Shown: positions 35,406 through 45,122 of the stretch, piece by piece | How the letters are laid out: each line of letters begins with the position of its first letter | Numbering within the stretch: position 1 is the stretch's first letter | Assembly (NCBI GenBank): GCA_002711845.1 | Contig: PASF01000001.1 | Span: 186,001 to 250,000, forward strand | Source: Gammaproteobacteria bacterium | GTDB lineage: Bacteria > Pseudomonadota > Gammaproteobacteria > Pseudomonadales > Pseudohongiellaceae | DNA: 64,000 nt | Reading direction: 5' to 3' | Made by a program: the position numbers and the translations under genes | The notes under the pieces: generated by a model | Told to the model about the DNA's origin: nothing | Database searches by the model: none | The model's input: the letters and a program-made list of their open reading frames with translations, nothing else

Positions 35406-36425
35406 ATGCGTGATTATTTTCTCCGACGACTACTGCTGATCCCCCCGACTCTCATCGGGGTCACCATCATCGTGTTTGTGATCACAAGGCTGGTGCCAGG
35501 TGGACCGCTTGAGCGTGCCATCATGGAATCCCAGCAGATGAGCCTGACCGGCGGCAGCTCCATGCAGGCAGGGCAGGGGATGGCGTTATCGCAGGCGCAA
35601 CTGGATCGGCTGAAAGAGTATTATGGTTTCGACAAGCCGGTGCTGGTCAGTTACTTCGACTGGATGGGCAAGGTTCTGACTGGCGATCTCGGGACGTCCT
35701 ACCGGTACAGCCAGCCAGTCACCGAGGTGATCAGCAGTCGGTTTCCGGTATCCCTTTATTACGGCCTGATCACGCTGGTGATCACCTACCTGGTCTGCAT
35801 TCCACTTGGCATCTTGAAAGCCATCAAGCACCGCACTGTGGTTGATAACGTCACCTCGATTCTGATTTTCGTCGGCTATGCGATACCCGGCTATGCGTTG
35901 GGTTCGCTGTTGTTATTGTACTTTGCCGTCAACCTTGAATGGCTGCCCATGGGTGGCTTTACCAGTATGCAGTTTGCCGAGAAAGACCTGTGGGGAAAGA
36001 TCGCTGACCTGGCCCAGCATTCTGTTTTGCCTCTGATATGCTACCTGGTGGGCAGCTTTGCGCTGGTAACGCTGCTGCTGAAAAATCACCTGATGGACAA
36101 TCTCGCTGCTGACTATATCCGCACCGCAATTGCCAAAGGCGTATCTTTCCGTCGCGCGGTGACCGGTCATGCCATGCGTAACTCACTGATTCCGATTGCC
36201 ACCACGTTCGGACAGAACATTACCCTGCTGGTCTCGGGTTCGTTTCTGATCGAAACGGTCTTTGATATCGATGGCTTTGGTCTGCTGGGGCTCAATGCGA
36301 TTCTCGACCGGGACTACCCGGTGGTCATGGGTGTGGTGCTGCTGGCGAGCGTACTGCTGCTGATCGGCAACATCATTTCCGATATTCTGGTCGCGCTGGT
36401 TGATCCACGCATACGTTTCAACTAG
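35406..36425 (+). CDS. yejB: Peptide ABC permease, YejB type (system 2)
   Basis: 339 residues, six membrane helices. RRLLLIPPTLIGVTIIVFVI, RLVPGGPLERAI, then a longer periplasmic loop rich in Gln/Gly/Ser, YYGFDKPVLVSYF, GDLGTSYRYSQPV, SRFPVSLYYGLIT, GYAIPGYALG and LLKNHLMDNLAADYIRTAIAKGVS (EAA loop), ending DYPVVMGVVLL ... LVDPRIRFN. The PGGP and GYAIP text matches YejB rather than OppB. No clear Shine-Dalgarno at this ATG. The preceding 162-bp gap may carry the promoter of system 2. Confidence 0.92.
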   Translation: MRDYFLRRLLLIPPTLIGVTIIVFVITRLVPGGPLERAIMESQQMSLTGGSSMQAGQGMALSQAQLDRLKEYYGFDKPVLVSYFDWMGKVLTGDLGTSYRYSQPVTEVISSRFPVSLYYGLITLVITYLVCIPLGILKAIKHRTVVDNVTSILIFVGYAIPGYALGSLLLLYFAVNLEWLPMGGFTSMQFAEKDLWGKIADLAQHSVLPLICYLVGSFALVTLLLKNHLMDNLAADYIRTAIAKGVSFRRAVTGHAMRNSLIPIATTFGQNITLLVSGSFLIETVFDIDGFGLLGLNAILDRDYPVVMGVVLLASVLLLIGNIISDILVALVDPRIRFN

Positions 36426-36433
36426 GGCAGACA

Positions 36434-37501
36434 ATGCTGGCACTGAATCCGGAAACACTTAAAAAGTTACGCCGCTTTCGGCAGATCAAGCGGGGATACT
36501 ACAGTTTTCTGTTGCTGATGTTCCTGACTTTCCTGTTTGTCATCGGGGAGCTGCTCATCAATAACCGGGCGTTGATTGTCAGTTATGAAGGGGAGTTGTA
36601 TTTCCCGACCTATACCGCTTTCCATCCGGGTACTGATTTCGGGCTGCCGTACTCCTATGAAACTAATTACCGGGAATTAAAAGCCCGTTTCGACGAACAG
36701 GGTAGCGACAACTGGGTGCTGTTGCCGCTGGTGCCGTACAGTGCCAATGAAAATCACTCCACCACTGGCATCTTCCGTCCGGAGCCGCCGGCGCCGGAAT
36801 ATCAGCACTATCTGGGCACTGACACCACCAGCCGGGATATTCTGGCGCGACTGTTTTACGGTACCCGCACCGCCCTGTTCTTTGCCATTGCGTTCACGCT
36901 GGCCGTGTATTTTATCGGCATCGCGATTGGTGCCGCGATGGGCTATTTCGGCGGCATGTTTGACCTGCTGTTTCAGCGCGTTATTGAAATCTGGAGCAAT
37001 GTACCGTTCCTTTACATGGTGATTATCATCTTCTCGGTGATTCCCGATACCTTCTCGATATTCTTTCGGATCATGGTGTTGCTCCTGGTGATGGTACTGT
37101 TTTCCTGGACCTCAATGACCTATTTTATGCGCACCGAGACCTACAAACAGAAAGCGCGTGACTATGTCGCATCCGCGCGAATTATCGGCGCGTCCAACAC
37201 GCGCATTATCTTCAGGCACATATTGCCCAATGTGCTGGCGACACTGGTGACGTTCATGCCGTTTACGGTCATCGCCGCCATTACCGCGATTACCGCACTG
37301 GATTTTCTGGGTTTCGGATTACCGCCGCCCACACCCAGCCTGGGTGAACTGTTGAAGCAGGGAACCAGCAATCTGCGTACGGCGCCCTGGATTGTGATGT
37401 CCGCGTTCGGCACCTTGGTGGTGTTGTTGACGCTGGTGACTTTCATTGGTGAAGCGATTCGTGAATCGTTTGACCCGAAAAAATTTACTGTCTACAAATA
37501 A
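36434..37501 (+). CDS. yejE: Peptide ABC permease, YejE type (system 2)
   Basis: 355 residues. RRFRQIKRGYYSFLLLMFLTFL, ELLINNRALIVSYEGELYFP and the long first periplasmic loop ending YLGTDTTSRDILARLFYGTRTAL are YejE features. EAA loop RDYVASARIIGASNTRII-x-RHILPNVLA; ends DFLGFGLPPPTPSLGELL and FIGEAIRESFDPKKF. Pairs with YejB to form the channel. Eight bases after yejB. Confidence 0.94.
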   Translation: MLALNPETLKKLRRFRQIKRGYYSFLLLMFLTFLFVIGELLINNRALIVSYEGELYFPTYTAFHPGTDFGLPYSYETNYRELKARFDEQGSDNWVLLPLVPYSANENHSTTGIFRPEPPAPEYQHYLGTDTTSRDILARLFYGTRTALFFAIAFTLAVYFIGIAIGAAMGYFGGMFDLLFQRVIEIWSNVPFLYMVIIIFSVIPDTFSIFFRIMVLLLVMVLFSWTSMTYFMRTETYKQKARDYVASARIIGASNTRIIFRHILPNVLATLVTFMPFTVIAAITAITALDFLGFGLPPPTPSLGELLKQGTSNLRTAPWIVMSAFGTLVVLLTLVTFIGEAIRESFDPKKFTVYK

Positions 37502-37520
37502 GCTGTCGGAGGATATCGAA

Positions 37521-39470
37521 ATGAGCAGACTATGGCGTACCGGCCTGGCCGGGGTAATGCTGGTGGGGTTCCTGGCTGCCTGTGGTGGCGGTTCCGAGGA
37601 TGCCCAGGTACGAGACAATACACAGGAAGTGCTGGACTATTATGCGGCACACCCGGAGTTGTTTCAGTTCAAAACGCCGGCTGACCTGCCCACTGACCTG
37701 GTGTGGGAAAATGGAATGGAGTTGCCCGACCTGGGCTCGCCGGACGCCATGAAGGGCGGCACGCAATACGGTTCCATTCAGGACTTTCCCCGCACCCTGC
37801 GCACAGTAGGGCCGGATTCAAATGGTGCCTTCCGCACCTGGCTGCTCGATGATGTCACGTTGCCGTTGGCACAGCTGCACCCCGACCGTGAGTTCCAGTT
37901 TTACCCGGCGCTGGCGACGGAGTGGGCGGTCGATGAAGATACTGCGACGGTCTATGCCCGGCTGGACCCTAGCGCCACCTGGTCCGATGGTGAGCCAATC
38001 ACCACGGATGATTTCATGTTCATGTTTTTCTTCCATCGCTCGGAATACATCGTGGCACCCTGGTATAACAACTATTACAATGCCACGTTCAGTAATATTA
38101 CCAAATATGATGACCATACCCTGTCCGTGACCCTGAACACCAACAAACCAGACTTCCGTCACCATGCCCTGGACCTGCGCCCGGAGCCTCAGCATTATTA
38201 CAAGGAGCTGGGTGACGATTTTGTTGAGCGTTATCAGTGGCGCTTTACCCCGACCACCGGGCCATATGTTATTCAGGAAGGGGATCTGGTGCAGGGGCGC
38301 TCAGTGACGCTGACCCGGCTCGACAACTGGTGGGCAAAGGATAAAAAATTCTTCCGCAACCGTTACAACGTAGATCGTGTCGTGCTGAATGTGATTCGTG
38401 ACACCAACAATGTGTTCGAATCATTCAAGCGTGGCGACATCGACCAGTTTGGCTTGAATCTGGCGGAGCACTGGTATGAAAAACTGCCCGATAATGACCC
38501 CGACGTTGCCAATGGCTATATTCACAAGTCGGTTTTCTATAATCAGCGTCCGCGCCCGAACTACGGGCTGTGGATGAATACATCCCGCCCCCTGCTGGAT
38601 AACCAGGACGTGCGCACGGGGTTGCAGTATGCGACCAACTGGGATCTGGTGATCGAGAGTTTCTTCCGGGGTGATTACAGTCGCATGAATACCATCAGTG
38701 ATGGTTTTGGTGAATTCTCTCATCCGGATCTGCGGGCCAGACCGTTTGATATTGATATGGCTCAGCAGCATTTTGCCGCTGCCGGATTCACCACGCGCGG
38801 GCCGGACGGCATCCTGGTTAATGATCAGGGGCAGCGTCTGGCGTTTACCGTTACCACCGGCTATGAAAGTCTGCGCGACATCCTAACCATTCTGCGCGAA
38901 GAAGCGGCCAAGGCCGGTGTCGAATACCGGATTGAAGTGCTTGATCAGACCGCCTCGTGGCAGAAGGTGCAGGAAAAGCAGCACGACATCGGGTTTGTCG
39001 CGCTGGGCGTGGGCGTGGAAATGTATCCTCGCTTCTGGGACACCATGCATTCTGACAATGCCTACGATGATGCGTTTCTCGACGATGGCAGTGTCAACCC
39101 GGGCCGCCAATTGAAGGTCCAGACCAACAACATGGAATCGCTGGCCAGTTATGAGCTCGACCAGATGATCGATGTGTACAGGCAATCCAGCGACCGGGAA
39201 GAGATGCTGGCGCTGTCGCACCAGATGCTCGAATTCCACCACGATTACGCGTCCTTTGTGCCCGGTTTTGTGCAGGATTTTTATCGTATTGGTTACTGGC
39301 GCTGGGTCAGGTATCCGGCGTTTTTTAACCACCGTACACCCTCACTGGCGACCGAGCTGCACGTGCACTGGATAGACCCTGAGCTGAAGGAACAGACCCT
39401 GGCCGCCCGCGCGGCAGGTGAAGCCTTCGAGCCGCAAATACGTGTATTCGACCAGTACCGTCAGCCGTGA
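37521..39470 (+). CDS. yejA: Peptide-binding lipoprotein, YejA type (system 2)
   Basis: 649 residues, SBP family 5. Lipoprotein signal: GLAGVMLVGFLAAC with the lipid Cys about residue 21, then GGGSED. Landmarks: DAMKGGTQYGSI, YPALATEWAVDED, RLDPSATWSDGEPITTDDFMF, TRLDNWWAKDKKFFRNRYN, VFESFKRGDIDQFGLN, QHFAAAGFTTRGPDGILV. KGGT near the start and the DNWWxKD-x-NRYN pattern are YejA-like. The gene order B-E-A differs from E. coli A-B-E-F. GGAGGATATCGAA before the ATG decides the start. Confidence 0.92.
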   Translation: MSRLWRTGLAGVMLVGFLAACGGGSEDAQVRDNTQEVLDYYAAHPELFQFKTPADLPTDLVWENGMELPDLGSPDAMKGGTQYGSIQDFPRTLRTVGPDSNGAFRTWLLDDVTLPLAQLHPDREFQFYPALATEWAVDEDTATVYARLDPSATWSDGEPITTDDFMFMFFFHRSEYIVAPWYNNYYNATFSNITKYDDHTLSVTLNTNKPDFRHHALDLRPEPQHYYKELGDDFVERYQWRFTPTTGPYVIQEGDLVQGRSVTLTRLDNWWAKDKKFFRNRYNVDRVVLNVIRDTNNVFESFKRGDIDQFGLNLAEHWYEKLPDNDPDVANGYIHKSVFYNQRPRPNYGLWMNTSRPLLDNQDVRTGLQYATNWDLVIESFFRGDYSRMNTISDGFGEFSHPDLRARPFDIDMAQQHFAAAGFTTRGPDGILVNDQGQRLAFTVTTGYESLRDILTILREEAAKAGVEYRIEVLDQTASWQKVQEKQHDIGFVALGVGVEMYPRFWDTMHSDNAYDDAFLDDGSVNPGRQLKVQTNNMESLASYELDQMIDVYRQSSDREEMLALSHQMLEFHHDYASFVPGFVQDFYRIGYWRWVRYPAFFNHRTPSLATELHVHWIDPELKEQTLAARAAGEAFEPQIRVFDQYRQP

Positions 39471-39475
39471 TCTCG

Positions 39476-40468
39476 ATGCCTGAGCCGATATTACAGCTGG
39501 AAAACCTGGTGACCGAGTTCGACACCGACGAGGGGCGGGTGCGCGCCGTCGACGATGTCAGTTTTTCGGTCAGCGCCGGGGAAACCCTGGGCATTGTTGG
39601 TGAGTCCGGTTGTGGTAAAAGTGTCACTGCACAATCGATCATGCGTCTGTTGCCGCAGCCCATGGGGCAGATTGTGTCCGGTCGCATACGGTTCCAGGGG
39701 CATGACCTGGCGAGCCTGCCGCTGGAGCAGATGCGCGCCATTCGCGGCGCACAGATCGGCATGGTGTTTCAGGAGCCGATGACGGCGCTGAATCCGGTGC
39801 ATACCATCGGCCGGCAATTGGCCGAGGTGTTGTTGCTGCATAAAAAAATCAGCAAGCAGGAGGCACTGCGGCAGTCCGTGGAGATGTTGGACAAGGTCGG
39901 CATACCGGCCCCGGATATCCGACTGGGCGAGTATCCACACCAGTTGTCCGGGGGAATGCGGCAGCGTGTGGTTATTGCCATGGCACTGGCCTGTCAGCCC
40001 AAACTGCTGATTGCCGATGAGCCCACGACCGCGCTGGATGTCACCATCCAGGCGCAAATACTGGCGTTGATCAAAGAGCTGCAGCGTGACATGGGCATGG
40101 CGGTTATATTGATTACGCATGACCTGGGCGTTATCGCTGAAACCTCACAACAGGTGGTGGTCATGTACGCTGGCAAGGTGGCAGAACAGGGCTCGGTCTA
40201 CGATATTTTCGACGCGCCGAGGCATCCCTATACCCGGGGTTTGCTGGCGTCCATTCCGCGACTGAATACCGAACCGAAATCCAGACTGGTGGTGATTCCC
40301 GGCATGGTGCCGGGCTTGCGCGATCTGCCTGCCGGCTGCCGCTTTGCCAACCGCTGTGGTTACTGCGTCGACAGCTGCACTGTCGCTTCGCCACCACCAG
40401 AGCAGGTCAGTGCCAGCCACCGGGTCAGCTGTTATCGCTGGCAGGCGCTGCCGGAGGTCTCTCCATGA
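39476..40468 (+). CDS. Peptide ABC ATPase, OppD type (system 2)
   Basis: About 330 residues. Walker [36 protein letters not shown], signature [17 protein letters not shown], Walker [27 protein letters not shown], and a C-terminal [17 protein letters not shown] Cys cluster. It corresponds to the first half of the fused E. coli YejF. GTG at 39467 (overlapping the binding-protein stop) is an alternative start. Confidence 0.94.
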   Translation: MPEPILQLENLVTEFDTDEGRVRAVDDVSFSVSAGETLGIVGESGCGKSVTAQSIMRLLPQPMGQIVSGRIRFQGHDLASLPLEQMRAIRGAQIGMVFQEPMTALNPVHTIGRQLAEVLLLHKKISKQEALRQSVEMLDKVGIPAPDIRLGEYPHQLSGGMRQRVVIAMALACQPKLLIADEPTTALDVTIQAQILALIKELQRDMGMAVILITHDLGVIAETSQQVVVMYAGKVAEQGSVYDIFDAPRHPYTRGLLASIPRLNTEPKSRLVVIPGMVPGLRDLPAGCRFANRCGYCVDSCTVASPPPEQVSASHRVSCYRWQALPEVSP

Positions 40469-41451
40469 GCATGGACAGTCAGACGCCGATTCTTGAGGTG
40501 CGGGACCTGAAGATGCACTTCCCGGTCAAGGAAGGCGTATTCATGCGTACCGGCAAATACAACAAGGCTGTCGACGGTGTCAGTCTGTCCCTGCGGCCGG
40601 GCGAAACGCTGGGGCTGGTTGGTGAATCGGGATGTGGCAAGTCCACGCTGGGGCGCTGCATTGCCCGCCTGTATCAGCCGTCCAGCGGCCAGATTCTGTT
40701 CCAGGGCCAGGACATCAGCACCTGGTCGCGCAAGCAGCTGATGCCGGTCCGGCGCGATATACAGATGATCTTTCAGGACCCGATGGAATCGCTGAACTCC
40801 CGTCATACCGTTGGGGACATTATCGAAGAGCCGCTGCTGGTGCAGAAGATGGGTGATGGCCCCTGGCGCAAGCGCCGGGTGCTGGCGTTGCTGGATCTGG
40901 TGGGCCTGCCGGCACGTTCGGTGACCCGGTACCCCTTTGAGTTTTCCGGCGGCCAGCGTCAGCGCATCGGCATCGCCCGCGCCATTGCCCTGAATCCCCG
41001 GCTGATCATCTGCGATGAGCCGGTCTCCGCGCTGGATGTCTCGATTCAGAGCCAGATCCTCAACCTGCTGATTGACCTGCAGAAAGAGTTGAAATTGTCC
41101 TATCTGTTCATTGCCCATGATCTGGCCGTGGTCAAACACATCTCCGACCGCATCGCGATCATGTATCTCGGCAAAATCGCCGAAATCGGTCCGGGCGAGG
41201 CGGTATACGGCGCCCCCAACCATCCTTATACCCAGTCCCTGATTTCTGCCATTCCGGTGCCTGACCCGCATCACCGGTCCAGCCGGGTGGTGCTCAGCGG
41301 TGATGTGCCCTCGCCGATTGATCCACCCCCAGGCTGCAGCTTCCATACCCGCTGCCCGCGTGCCACCGATATCTGCCGCGAACAAACGCCGCAGCTGGAA
41401 GTGCACGGTGCCGGCGCAGCCCAGACCACAGCGGCCTGTCATCATATCTGA
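40465..41451 (+). CDS. Peptide ABC ATPase, OppF type (system 2)
   Basis: 328 residues. Walker [36 protein letters not shown], signature [17 protein letters not shown], Walker B LIICDEPVSALDVS, IAHDLAVVKHIS, and PPGCSFHTRCPRATDIC at the end. Corresponds to the second half of YejF. Overlaps the preceding gene by 4 bp. Last gene of system 2. Confidence 0.95.
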   Translation: MSMDSQTPILEVRDLKMHFPVKEGVFMRTGKYNKAVDGVSLSLRPGETLGLVGESGCGKSTLGRCIARLYQPSSGQILFQGQDISTWSRKQLMPVRRDIQMIFQDPMESLNSRHTVGDIIEEPLLVQKMGDGPWRKRRVLALLDLVGLPARSVTRYPFEFSGGQRQRIGIARAIALNPRLIICDEPVSALDVSIQSQILNLLIDLQKELKLSYLFIAHDLAVVKHISDRIAIMYLGKIAEIGPGEAVYGAPNHPYTQSLISAIPVPDPHHRSSRVVLSGDVPSPIDPPPGCSFHTRCPRATDICREQTPQLEVHGAGAAQTTAACHHI

Positions 41452-41502
41452 GTATTATGCGGGTATAAGTGAAAAGACCACTGGCCACGGGCTGTCGACG
41501 GG

Positions 41503-41532
41503 TTGTTTTCGTCCCCGAATCTGTTTTAAGAT
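41503..41532 (+). promoter_or_regulatory. Candidate promoter of the DUF3450 gene
   Basis: TTGTTT (41503-41508) and TAAGAT (41527-41532) with an 18-base spacer, about 27 bases before the start codon. Fits a sigma-70 promoter for a gene set apart from the transporter operon. Pattern match only. Confidence 0.45.
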
Positions 41533-41559
41533 GGGCCTCCCCAACGAGGAAGAATAATT

Positions 41560-42276
41560 ATGAAGTCCCTGCAATACTTTTCCAGGTCACTGGCCTCCGC
41601 GCCTCTGGCCGCAGCAGCGGTAATGTTTGCCGTGCTGAGCGCTCCCTTAAGCGCACAATCCCTGCAAGAACAGTTCAATCAGGCCAATAACCAGCTTGAG
41701 CAGTTGACGGTAGCCAACGCGCAGTTGCGCAACCGTATTGCACTGCAGGAAGAGCTGATCGTGGAGATGGCAGAATCCATCGAATACGCTGCCATCATTG
41801 CCAATGAAGAGACATCGCCGCTGAACGGTCTGGTTGAGCGCATGATGGCTGATATTGAAGAGTTCGTTGAGTCCGACCTGCCTTTCGATCTGGAAGAGCG
41901 TCGTGACGCTGTCAGTCGCATCCGCGGACTGGTGGACAACCCTGCAGCGCCACTGTCACAGAAACTCAGCCTGCTGATCGGTCTGTATCAGGCGGAAGGC
42001 GGCTATGGCCGTACGCTGGACACCTATGAAACCATGATGGAAGTGGATGGGGTTGAGCAGGAAGTCACCATGACGCGTATCGGTCGCCTGATGCTTGCCT
42101 ACCAGACAGAAGATCGCACCACGACTGCGGTCTGGGACAAAACCACGGCATCCTGGGTCGAGTTGCCTGCCGGTGAATACCGGTCTGCCATCACCACCGC
42201 GACCAATGTGGCCAGCAGTCTGACGGCACCCGAGTTGCTCGACATTCCTGTGCCAGCACCGGTGCCGGCGCAATAA
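41560..42276 (+). CDS. Exported DUF3450 coiled-coil protein
   Basis: 238 residues: signal peptide (LAAAAVMFAVLSAPLSAQ), coiled coil (LQEQFNQANNQLEQLTVANAQLRNRIALQEE), and the conserved part LPFDLEERRDAVSRIRGLVDN, LIGLYQAEGGYGRTLDTYETMMEVDG, RIGRLMLAYQTEDRTTTAVWD and AGEYRSAI, which I recognise as DUF3450. This family normally opens an operon with MotA/TolQ/ExbB-ExbD-TonB proteins; here it stands alone between a promoter and a terminator-like hairpin. GAGGAAG precedes the ATG. Ends in a Pro/Val/Ala tail. Confidence 0.88.
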   Translation: MKSLQYFSRSLASAPLAAAAVMFAVLSAPLSAQSLQEQFNQANNQLEQLTVANAQLRNRIALQEELIVEMAESIEYAAIIANEETSPLNGLVERMMADIEEFVESDLPFDLEERRDAVSRIRGLVDNPAAPLSQKLSLLIGLYQAEGGYGRTLDTYETMMEVDGVEQEVTMTRIGRLMLAYQTEDRTTTAVWDKTTASWVELPAGEYRSAITTATNVASSLTAPELLDIPVPAPVPAQ

Positions 42277-42283
42277 TAGACCA

Positions 42284-42310
42284 GACCCCGTGCGCCATGC
42301 GCACGGGGTC
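42284..42310 (+). terminator. Terminator-like hairpin after the DUF3450 gene
   Basis: Perfect 12-bp inverted repeat GACCCCGTGCGC / GCGCACGGGGTC around a CAT loop, starting 7 bases after the stop. No clear T-run follows (GGCCTGCTTCTG), so termination may be partial; it could instead stabilise the mRNA end. Confidence 0.6.
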
Positions 42311-42349
42311 GGCCTGCTTCTGTTGCTGTCACTCACGGAGTTTGTGGAA

Positions 42350-42391
42350 ATGACAACAGATGCCAGCCGACAATTCAGCAAGTCCCTCTGA
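42350..42391 (+). other. Possible 13-codon leader ORF overlapping the ATPase start
   Basis: ATG at 42350 opens a 13-codon frame (MTTDASRQFSKSL) ending TGA at 42389-42391, overlapping the first 32 bases of the Ca2+ ATPase gene in another frame. GGAG at 42337-42340 is a fair ribosome site for it (9-base gap). It could be chance or could influence translation of the ATPase. Confidence 0.3.
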
Positions 42392-45122
42392 CCCCGTTTA
42401 CACACTGACGCCGGATGCTGTTTTTCAGCGTCTGGGGCTTAACACGGCCGTATCCGACAGCGGGCTGTCTGCCGAGGAGGCTCGTCGCCGCCTGCAGGTG
42501 AACGGCCCCAACCGCTTGCCGGTTGCCCGCCCGGTCTCCGCCTTCAGACGATTCCTTCGTCAATTCAATAACGTGCTGATCATCGTACTGATGCTGGCCG
42601 CTGCGGTTACCGCCGCGCTCGGCCATACCGTTGATACGGTTGTCATACTGGCGGTTGTGGTCGCCAATACCGTATTGGGATACGTGCAGGAAGGGCGCGC
42701 GGAAAAGGCGATTGCTGCTGTTCACCAGATGCTGGCGCCGGAGGCTTCTGTGCTGCGTGACGGTCAGCGGCTCAGCATACCTGCCACTGATCTGGTCGTG
42801 GGTGACATCGTGCTGCTGGAAGCCGGGGACAAGGTGCCGGCGGATTTGCGCTTGCTGGTCGCCAACACTCTGTCGATTCAGGAAGCCGTGCTGACCGGAG
42901 AGTCCGTGAGCTCGGAAAAGCACACGGAAGCCTTGGCGGCGAATCTGCCGCTGGGTGACCGCGCCTGTATGGCCTTCAGCGGCACACTGGTGGCAACCGG
43001 TCAGGGGCGCGGCGTGGTCGTGGCAACGGCCAGCGATACCGAGCTGGGCCGCATCAGTCATCTGCTGGCGGCGGTTGAACCGTTAACCACACCACTGCTG
43101 CGACAGATCAGCGTGTTTTCCAAATGGCTGACCGGTTTTATCCTGGTGATGGGCTGTGTCATCTTTGCCATCGGTTATCTGGGGCGCGGTCTGCCCTTTG
43201 ATGAACTGTTTATTCTGGTTGTCGGTCTGTCCGTGGCCGCCATCCCTGAAGGGCTGCCCGCCGTCCTCACGGTCACCATGGCGATTGGGGTGCAGGCCAT
43301 GGCCAGGCGGCACGCCATCGTCAGGCGATTGCCGGTAATCGAAGCACTGGGATCAGTCTCGGTCATCTGCACTGACAAAACCGGCACCCTGACCCGCAAT
43401 GAAATGATGGTTGCTTCCGTGGCTGTGGCCGATTCTCTGTACCGGGTTGACGGGGAAGGCTACCAGCCAAAAGGCGCCATCGTGCCTTCGGCAGACCATG
43501 GCCTGGCGGATGTGGCGCAGCTGGCCGACGATCAGGCACTGATGATGTTGTCGCGTGTCGCCCTGTTGTGCAATGACGCGGTGCTGCGAGAACAGGATGG
43601 TGACTGGCAGGTGCAGGGCGATCCGATGGAAGGCGCATTGCTGGCGCTGGCAGGCAAGGCCGGCCTGGTCAGTGCCACTGAGAACAGTCGTTGGCCGCGC
43701 ATTGATTCACGGCCCTTTGATGCCCGTCACCGCTACATGGCCACCGTACATGACTGCCCGGCCGACGCGAATGACTGCCGTCGGGTGGTGCTGGTCAAGG
43801 GTGCGCCCGAACGGCTGTTGGACATGTGCCAGAGCCAGATGCTGTCTGACGGCAGCAGCGCAGAGCTTGATGCCAGGGGCTGGCAGGCGCGCGCCGAGCA
43901 ACTGGCGGCGCAGGGACAGCGGGTACTGGCCTTTGCCATACGCCGACTGCCCGACGATCTGGCCAGTCCGGGCGATATCAATGTCGAAGAGGAGCTGGTG
44001 CTGCTGGGCCTGACCGGGCTGATTGACCCGCCTCGTCAGGAAGCCATCGCCGCCGTGGCGGAATGCCAGCAGGCGGGTATCGCCGTGAAGATGATCACCG
44101 GTGATCACGCCGGCACTGCCGCTGCCATTGCGCGCGCCATTGGACTGACGCAATCCGAGACCGTGCTGACCGGCGCCATGATGGACGACATGGATGACGC
44201 TGCACTGTCGCAGGCCGTGCTGTCAGCCGACGTGTTTGCCCGCACCAGCCCCGAGCACAAGCTGCGTCTGGTGAGTGCGCTGCAATCACAGGGGCGAATC
44301 GTGGCCATGACCGGCGACGGTGTCAATGATGCCCCGGCGCTGAAACGTGCCGATGCCGGCATCGCTATGGGGCACAAGGGCAGCGCGGCGGCCCGCGAAG
44401 CGGCGCAGCTGGTGTTGACCGACGACAATTTTGCGTCCATCGTGGCGGCTGTCGGGGCGGGTCGCACTGTGTACGACAACCTGCACAAGGTGATCCGTTT
44501 TCTGCTGCCGATCAACGGCGGGGAATCGCTGAGCATTATTCTTGCCATTTTGCTGGGCCTGACCCTGCCGATTACGGCGGGGCAAATACTCTGGGTCAAC
44601 ATGGTCGGCGCGGTGGCGCTGGCACTGGCACTGGCCTTTGAATCGGCCGAAGCCAATGTGATGCAACGGCCGCCGCGAAGGCCAGACGCGCCGATTGTGC
44701 CGATGCTGGTGATCTGGCGTATTGCGCTGGTCTCGCTGCTGTTTACCGCCGGCGTGTTCGGTCAGTTTCAGCTGGCGCTCTGGCAGGGCATGGATGTGGA
44801 GACGGCGCGCACCATGACGGTGAATACGCTGATCGTCATGGAAGTGGCTTACCTGTTCAGCGTGCGTTACACCTACACCACCTCACTGACTCTGAAAGGC
44901 GCTCTGGGCACGCCGGCGGTGCTGTTTTCGATTTCCGCCGTCACCATTTTCCAGGTGCTGTTTACCTATCTGCCGTGGCTGAACACGGCCTTCGAGACGC
45001 GGCCGCTGGATCTGGGGCAGGGCGCCCAGATACTGGTTTTTGGTGTGCTGGTAATGCTGCTGCTGGAGCTGGAAAAACTCATGTTGCGCAGATTCAGGCC
45101 GCAGCTACTGGTGGCGGGCTGA
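42360..45122 (+). CDS. P-type cation ATPase, Ca2+-transporting (P2A-like)
   Basis: 920 residues, complete. N-terminal cation-ATPase domain (GLSAEEARRRLQVNGPNRLP), TGES loop (LTGESVSSEK, about residue 179), membrane motif IPEGLPAVLTVTMAIG with the PEGL of Ca2+ pumps, phosphorylation site DKTGTLTRNEM (Asp339), KGAPERLLDMC, TGDHAGTA, hinge GDGVNDAPALKRADAGIAMG (about 652) and a C-terminal six-helix block. It should export Ca2+ (or Mn2+) from the cytoplasm at the cost of ATP; the ion is inferred from motif resemblance to SERCA/PMR1 pumps. GGAAA lies about 9 bases before the ATG. It ends flush against the rimK stop. Confidence 0.93.
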   Translation: MPADNSASPSDPVYTLTPDAVFQRLGLNTAVSDSGLSAEEARRRLQVNGPNRLPVARPVSAFRRFLRQFNNVLIIVLMLAAAVTAALGHTVDTVVILAVVVANTVLGYVQEGRAEKAIAAVHQMLAPEASVLRDGQRLSIPATDLVVGDIVLLEAGDKVPADLRLLVANTLSIQEAVLTGESVSSEKHTEALAANLPLGDRACMAFSGTLVATGQGRGVVVATASDTELGRISHLLAAVEPLTTPLLRQISVFSKWLTGFILVMGCVIFAIGYLGRGLPFDELFILVVGLSVAAIPEGLPAVLTVTMAIGVQAMARRHAIVRRLPVIEALGSVSVICTDKTGTLTRNEMMVASVAVADSLYRVDGEGYQPKGAIVPSADHGLADVAQLADDQALMMLSRVALLCNDAVLREQDGDWQVQGDPMEGALLALAGKAGLVSATENSRWPRIDSRPFDARHRYMATVHDCPADANDCRRVVLVKGAPERLLDMCQSQMLSDGSSAELDARGWQARAEQLAAQGQRVLAFAIRRLPDDLASPGDINVEEELVLLGLTGLIDPPRQEAIAAVAECQQAGIAVKMITGDHAGTAAAIARAIGLTQSETVLTGAMMDDMDDAALSQAVLSADVFARTSPEHKLRLVSALQSQGRIVAMTGDGVNDAPALKRADAGIAMGHKGSAAAREAAQLVLTDDNFASIVAAVGAGRTVYDNLHKVIRFLLPINGGESLSIILAILLGLTLPITAGQILWVNMVGAVALALALAFESAEANVMQRPPRRPDAPIVPMLVIWRIALVSLLFTAGVFGQFQLALWQGMDVETARTMTVNTLIVMEVAYLFSVRYTYTTSLTLKGALGTPAVLFSISAVTIFQVLFTYLPWLNTAFETRPLDLGQGAQILVFGVLVMLLLELEKLMLRRFRPQLLVAG

